From: RYN-230 sp963760405
Lineage (GTDB): Bacteria > Actinomycetota > Actinomycetes > Streptosporangiales > Streptosporangiaceae
DNA length: 64,000 bases
Direction of reading: 5' to 3'
NCBI GenBank assembly: GCA_963760405.1
Contig: CAVXCV010000005.1
Location: forward strand, 186,001 to 250,000
Shown here piece by piece: positions 60,149-64,000 of this stretch. The position numbers and the translations under genes are program-made. Position 1 is the stretch's first letter; every line of letters begins with the position of its first letter. The notes under the pieces were generated by a model. The model did not search any database. It was not told the origin of the DNA and saw nothing but the letters and a program-made list of their open reading frames with translations.

Positions 60149-60820
60149 ATGGGCCTGGAAGAAAAGCTGCCGAGCGGGATCCTGCTCACCAACGTCGAGA
60201 AGCTCGCTGGTTACGCACGCAAGAGCTCGGTCTGGCCGGCCACGTTCGGGCTGGCCTGCTGCGCGATCGAGCTGATGCAGACCGGCGGGGCGCGGCACGA
60301 CCTGGCCCGGTTCGGCATGGAGCGCGCGTCCAACACGCCCCGGCAGGCGGACCTGATGATCGTGGCCGGGCGGGTCAGCCAGAAGATGGCCCCGGTGCTC
60401 CGGCAGATCTACGACCAGATGGCCGCGCCCAAGTGGGTCATCTCGATGGGCGTGTGCGCCTCCAGCGGCGGCATGTTCAACAACTACGCGATCGTGCAGG
60501 GCGTGGACCACGTCGTGCCGGTGGACATCTACCTGCCCGGCTGCCCGCCACGGCCGGAGATGCTGCTGGACGCGATCCTCAAGCTGCACGACAAGATCCA
60601 GAACATGAAGCTGGGCATCAACCGGGAGCGGGAAGTGACGGAACTGGAGGCCGAACGGCTGCAGCGGCTGCCGCTCGCGGCCGACCTGGCGCCCCGCCAC
60701 CTAGCCCCGCGGGCCGCCCCGGGCGGCTCCGCGGGCGCCTCGGTCAGTTCCCCGGCGGCTGCGGTCGGCTCCCACACGGGCGGCCCGGTGGACCCGGGAC
60801 AGCCAGGGGCGCCCCGATGA
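60149..60820 (+). CDS. nuoB: NADH-quinone oxidoreductase subunit B
   Basis: Carries the N2 4Fe-4S cluster next to the quinone site; 223 aa. Cluster ligands: the CC of FGLACCAIELMQTGGARHD, Cys in VCASSGGMFNNYAIVQGVDHVVPVD, and Cys in YLPGCPPRPEML. A Pro/Ala/Gly tail of about 45 residues extends beyond the usual end. The stop overlaps nuoC (ATGA). Confidence 0.96.
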   Translation: MGLEEKLPSGILLTNVEKLAGYARKSSVWPATFGLACCAIELMQTGGARHDLARFGMERASNTPRQADLMIVAGRVSQKMAPVLRQIYDQMAAPKWVISMGVCASSGGMFNNYAIVQGVDHVVPVDIYLPGCPPRPEMLLDAILKLHDKIQNMKLGINREREVTELEAERLQRLPLAADLAPRHLAPRAAPGGSAGASVSSPAAAVGSHTGGPVDPGQPGAPR

Positions 60821-61548
60821 GCGGGGAGAACGCCGGAGCGCCCGACACGCCCGAACCGGATGAGGCCGCGCTGGCCGGCCAGGAGCGGCTCGGCGAGGAG
60901 GTCGTGCGGACCGGCATGTTCGGCACCCGGACCACCGGCGACACCTCGGGCTACGGCGGGCTGCAGGTCCGGCGGGCGGCGCTGCCGTCCAGCCCGCGGC
61001 CGTACGGTGGCTATTTCGACGAGGTTACCGACGCGCTGAGCACCCGCCTGGACGAGGCGGGCACGGACTTCGGCGAGGCCATCGAGCGGGTCATCGTGGA
61101 CCGCGGGGAACTCACCCTGCACGTGCGGCGGGAGTACCTGCTGGACGTGTGCCGGACGCTGCGGGACGAGGCCTCGCTGGCCTTCGAGCTGTGCGGCGGG
61201 GTGTCCGGGGTGCACTACCCCAGCGACCACGACCGCGAGCTGCACGCGGTCTACCACTTGCGCTCGATCACCCACAACCGGCAGATCCGGCTCGAGGTGA
61301 GCATCCCCGACGCGGACCCGCACGTGCCGTCGGTGGTCAGCGTCTACCCGACCTGCGACTGGCACGAGCGGGAGACCTGGGACTTCTTCGGCATCATCTT
61401 CGACGGGCACCCCGCGCTGACCAGGATCGAGATGCCCGACGACTGGAAGGGCCACCCGCAGCGGAAGGACTACCCGCTCGGCGGCATCCCGGTCGAGTAC
61501 CGCGGCGCCACCGTGCCGCCACCGGACGAGCGGAGGGCGTACACGTGA
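60817..61548 (+). CDS. nuoC: NADH-quinone oxidoreductase subunit C
   Basis: A peripheral-arm subunit of 243 aa. The conserved core is HAVYHLRSITHNRQIRLEVSIPDADPHVPSVVSVYPTCDWHERETWDFFGIIFDGHPALTRIEMPDDWKGHPQRKDYPLGG. The N-terminal 80 residues are a variable extension (GQERLGEEVVRTGMFGTRTTGDTSGYGG) typical of actinomycete NuoC. ATG 60817 is coupled to nuoB and its stop to nuoD (GTGA). Confidence 0.95.
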   Translation: MSGENAGAPDTPEPDEAALAGQERLGEEVVRTGMFGTRTTGDTSGYGGLQVRRAALPSSPRPYGGYFDEVTDALSTRLDEAGTDFGEAIERVIVDRGELTLHVRREYLLDVCRTLRDEASLAFELCGGVSGVHYPSDHDRELHAVYHLRSITHNRQIRLEVSIPDADPHVPSVVSVYPTCDWHERETWDFFGIIFDGHPALTRIEMPDDWKGHPQRKDYPLGGIPVEYRGATVPPPDERRAYT

Positions 61549-62918
61549 CCACCCAGGCAGGCGGCACGGAGCGGCCAGCCGCGGACGGCGCCGCTGAGGG
61601 TACCGAGGGCCGCGTCTACAACGTCGCCGGGGGCGACTGGGACGAGGTCGTCCAGGCCGCGCGGGAGGCGGCCGAAGCGCCGGACACCGAGCACATGGTC
61701 GTCAACATGGGCCCGCAGCATCCTTCCACCCACGGGGTGCTGCGGCTGGTGCTGACCCTGGACGGGGAGACCGTCACCGAGCTCCGGCCGGTCATTGGCT
61801 ACCTGCACACGGGCATCGAGAAGAACATGGAGTTCCGCACCTGGACGCAGGGCGTCACGTTCTGCACCCGGGCCGACTACCTCTCGCCCATCTTCAACGA
61901 AACCGTGTACTGCCTCGCGGTCGAGAAGCTGCTCGGGGTCGAGGCGGAAGTGCCCGAACGGGCCAGCATCCTGCGGGTGCTGATGATGGAGCTGAACCGG
62001 ATCGCCTCGCACATGACCGCGATCGGCACGTTCGGCCTGGAACTCGGGGCCACCACCGTTTTCCTCTACGCGGTGCGGGAGCGGGAACGCATCCTCGACT
62101 TGTTCGAGCTGATCACCGGGTTGCGGATGAACCACGCGTACGTCCGCCCGGGCGGGGTGTCCCAGGACCTGCCGCCCGGTGCGCTCGACGCGATCCGCGA
62201 GTTCCTGGCCCGGATGCCGCACCAGCTCGCCGAGCTGCGTTCGCTGCTGGACGCCAACCCGCTCTACCTGGCCCGGACCAAGAACGTGGCCTACCTGGAC
62301 CTGGCCGGCTGCATGGCGCTCGGCGTGACCGGCCCGCTGCTGCGCGGCACCGGGCTGCCCTGGGACCTGCGCAAGAGCCAGCCGTACTGCGGCTATGAGA
62401 GCTACGAGTTCGACGTGCGGACGCAGGACACCTGCGATGCCTACGGCCGGTACCTGGTCCGCATCGACGAGTGCGACGAGTCCCTGAAGATCATCGACCA
62501 GGCCGCCGACCGGCTGGCCGGACCGCGGCCAGAGCACGACCCGGTGATGATCGCTGACCCGAAGATCGGCTGGCCCGCCAAGCTGGCGCTGGGCGGGGAC
62601 GGCCTCGGCAACTCACCAGATCACATCGCGCACATCATGGGGCAGTCGATGGAAGCGCTGATCCACCACTTCAAGCTGGTCACCGAGGGTTTCCGGGTGC
62701 CAGCGGGCCAGGTGTACACGGCGGTGGAGTCACCGCGCGGCGAGCTGGGCTGCCACGCGGTCAGCGACGGCGGCACCCGGCCGTACCGGGCCCACTTCCG
62801 CGACCCGTCATTCACGAACCTGCAGGCCGTCGCGGCCATGGCCGAAGGCGGCATGGTCGCCGACGTCATCCCGGCGGTGGCCAGCATCGACCCGGTTATG
62901 GGAGGCGTGGACCGGTGA
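61545..62918 (+). CDS. nuoD: NADH-quinone oxidoreductase subunit D
   Basis: A quinone-site subunit of 457 aa. Landmarks: MVVNMGPQHPSTHGVLRLVLTLDGETV, GYLHTGIEKNMEFRTW, NRIASHMTAIGTFGLELGA, MNHAYVRPGGVSQDLP, YFGCG-like YCGYESYEFDV, and GELGCHAVSDGGTRPYRAHFRDPSFTNLQAV. GTG 61545 overlaps nuoC. The 3' end shares an 18-bp repeat with the nuoE leader. Confidence 0.96.
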   Translation: MTTQAGGTERPAADGAAEGTEGRVYNVAGGDWDEVVQAAREAAEAPDTEHMVVNMGPQHPSTHGVLRLVLTLDGETVTELRPVIGYLHTGIEKNMEFRTWTQGVTFCTRADYLSPIFNETVYCLAVEKLLGVEAEVPERASILRVLMMELNRIASHMTAIGTFGLELGATTVFLYAVRERERILDLFELITGLRMNHAYVRPGGVSQDLPPGALDAIREFLARMPHQLAELRSLLDANPLYLARTKNVAYLDLAGCMALGVTGPLLRGTGLPWDLRKSQPYCGYESYEFDVRTQDTCDAYGRYLVRIDECDESLKIIDQAADRLAGPRPEHDPVMIADPKIGWPAKLALGGDGLGNSPDHIAHIMGQSMEALIHHFKLVTEGFRVPAGQVYTAVESPRGELGCHAVSDGGTRPYRAHFRDPSFTNLQAVAAMAEGGMVADVIPAVASIDPVMGGVDR

Positions 62919-62975
62919 GCAGCCAACGTGCAGGTTTCCATCGACGCCCTGTTTTCGTGGGAGGCGTGGACCGGT
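62899..62975 (+). repeat. 18-bp direct repeat at the nuoD/nuoE junction
   Basis: TGGGAGGCGTGGACCGGT occurs at 62899-62916 (last codons of nuoD) and again at 62958-62975 (just before ATG 62977). The second copy supplies the GGGAGG ribosome binding site of nuoE. The spacing is 59 bases. Confidence 0.9.
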
Positions 62976-62976
62976 A

Positions 62977-63648
62977 ATGGCGCTCACCCAGGAGGCCCGG
63001 GACCGGCTGGCACCGGACGCCGCGCAGATCATCGCCCGCTACCCGAAGCCACGGTCGGCGCTGCTGCCGCTGCTGCACCTGGTGCAGGCGGAAGAGGGCT
63101 ACGTGTCCGACGACGGCATCGAGTTCTGCGCCCAGCAGCTCGGCCTGACCGAAGCCGAGGTCACCGCGGTGACCTCGTTCTACACCATGTACAAGCGCCA
63201 TCCGGTGGGCAAGTACCACGTCGGCGTGTGCACCAACTCGCTGTGCGCGGTGATGGGCGGCGATGCGATCTTCGCTGACCTCCAGGAGCACCTCGGCGTC
63301 GGCAACGACGAGACCACCGGGGACGGCCAGGTCACCCTGGAGCACCTGGAGTGCAACGCGGCCTGCGACTACGCCCCCGTAGTGATGGTGAACTGGGAGT
63401 TCTTCGACAACATGACGCCGCAGTCGGCCCGCGACCTGACGGACAGCCTGCGGGCGGCCCAGCCGCCCTCGCCGACCCGCGGCGCGCCGCGGCTGTGCAC
63501 CTGGAAGCAGGCGTCCCGGATCCTGGCCGGCTTCCCCGACGATCAGGGTACCGGCGGCCGCACGGCCGGCCAGCCCAGCCTGGCCGGGCTGCGGATCGCC
63601 GAAGAGCATGGCTGGATGCCCGAGTCCGCTGATGGGAGCGCTAAGTGA
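62977..63648 (+). CDS. nuoE: NADH-quinone oxidoreductase subunit E
   Basis: Holds a 2Fe-2S cluster in the NADH-dehydrogenase module; 223 aa. Four ligand cysteines appear in VCTNSLCAVMGG and LEHLECNAACDYAPVVMVN. The helical N-terminal domain is KPRSALLPLLHLVQAEEGYVSDDGIEF. ATG 62977 has GGGAGG from the repeat. The last 50 residues are a loosely conserved extension. The stop overlaps nuoF. Confidence 0.95.
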   Translation: MALTQEARDRLAPDAAQIIARYPKPRSALLPLLHLVQAEEGYVSDDGIEFCAQQLGLTEAEVTAVTSFYTMYKRHPVGKYHVGVCTNSLCAVMGGDAIFADLQEHLGVGNDETTGDGQVTLEHLECNAACDYAPVVMVNWEFFDNMTPQSARDLTDSLRAAQPPSPTRGAPRLCTWKQASRILAGFPDDQGTGGRTAGQPSLAGLRIAEEHGWMPESADGSAK

Positions 63649-64000
63649 CGGCTGTGCTGATCCCTGAGCTGACCGCTTTCTGGGACGAGCCCGACTCGTT
63701 CACGCTGGCGGCCTACCGGCGGCACGGCGGATACCAGGCCCTGCCCAAGGCCCTGGGCATGCAGCCGGACGAGGTCATCCAGACGATGAAGGACTCCGTC
63801 CTGCGCGGCCGTGGCGGGGCCGGCTTTCCCACCGGGCTGAAGTGGGGCTTCATCCCGCAGGGTGACGGCAAGCCGCACTACCTGGTGGTGAACGCGGACG
63901 AGTCCGAGCCCGGCGCCTGCAAGGACATGCCGACGCTGCTGGCCAACCCGCAGGCCCTGATCGAGGGCATGGTCATCGCCGCCTACGCGATCCGCGCCCA
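63645..64000 (+). CDS. nuoF: NADH-quinone oxidoreductase subunit F, 5' part
   Basis: The FMN- and NADH-binding subunit, truncated by the window after 118 codons. LAAYRRHGGYQALPKAL, VLRGRGGAGFPTGLKWGFIP (NADH/FMN glycine loop) and YLVVNADESEPGACKDMPTL are the expected motifs. GTG 63645 is coupled to nuoE by a 4-base overlap. Confidence 0.95.
   Translation, partial: MTAVLIPELTAFWDEPDSFTLAAYRRHGGYQALPKALGMQPDEVIQTMKDSVLRGRGGAGFPTGLKWGFIPQGDGKPHYLVVNADESEPGACKDMPTLLANPQALIEGMVIAAYAIRA

Overview
The window is about 70% G+C, uses GTG and TTG starts freely, and carries genes typical of actinomycetes: an AfsR/SARP-type regulator, a menaquinone pathway, a 14-subunit-type complex I operon and a Rex operator. 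It is a chromosomal segment of a filamentous-type high-GC actinomycete. The flanking gene orders resemble my memory of Streptomyces (methyltransferase, TetR, desaturase, tRNA-Gln, glmU, prs, rplY, pth on the left; menG, geranylgeranyl reductase, nuo on the right). No species can be named from sequence alone.

Left housekeeping block (1-12.2 kb). This holds a trans-aconitate methyltransferase behind two matching dyad operators, a TetR/desaturase pair, tRNA-Gln(TTG), and a frameshifted tRNA-adjacent helix-turn-helix gene. It continues with a GlmU that lacks its acetyltransferase half, Prs, a large AfsR-like regulator, a small tandem-repeat protein that has slipped frame, ribosomal protein L25 and peptidyl-tRNA hydrolase.

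Central polysaccharide locus (12.3-51.1 kb). It supplies dTDP-rhamnose enzymes (RmlA, D, C; RmlB not seen). A tightly coupled WecG/WecC/WecB-like trio points to ManNAcA. A second overlapping operon of Gfo/Idh dehydrogenase, epimerase and DegT aminotransferase, with a nearby hexapeptide acetyltransferase, fits a 3-amino (diacetamido) uronic acid. Two Wzz-like proteins, a Wzy-like polymerase, a polyprenyl-phosphate sugar transferase and a very unusual 1184-aa protein with two fused flippase domains give a complete Wzx/Wzy-type export route. Six glycosyltransferases, two methyltransferases, a FemAB/GNAT-like protein, a NeuD-like acetyltransferase and two tandem membrane-anchored parallel beta-helix proteins decorate or process the product. 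An aromatic acyl-CoA ligase with a divergent PaaX regulator sits inside the locus.

Right housekeeping block (51.2-64 kb). CysQ, CysD and CysN (sulfate activation, no CysC) are followed by an S9 peptidase, an AAC(2')-I-like acetyltransferase, MenG, a menaquinone/geranylgeranyl reductase under an exact Rex site, and nuoA-nuoF, the last cut by the window end.

A striking technical or biological feature is the number of single-base indels in otherwise well conserved genes, most of them between 28.6 and 34.6 kb. They may be sequencing errors or recent decay. The genes affected are marked.
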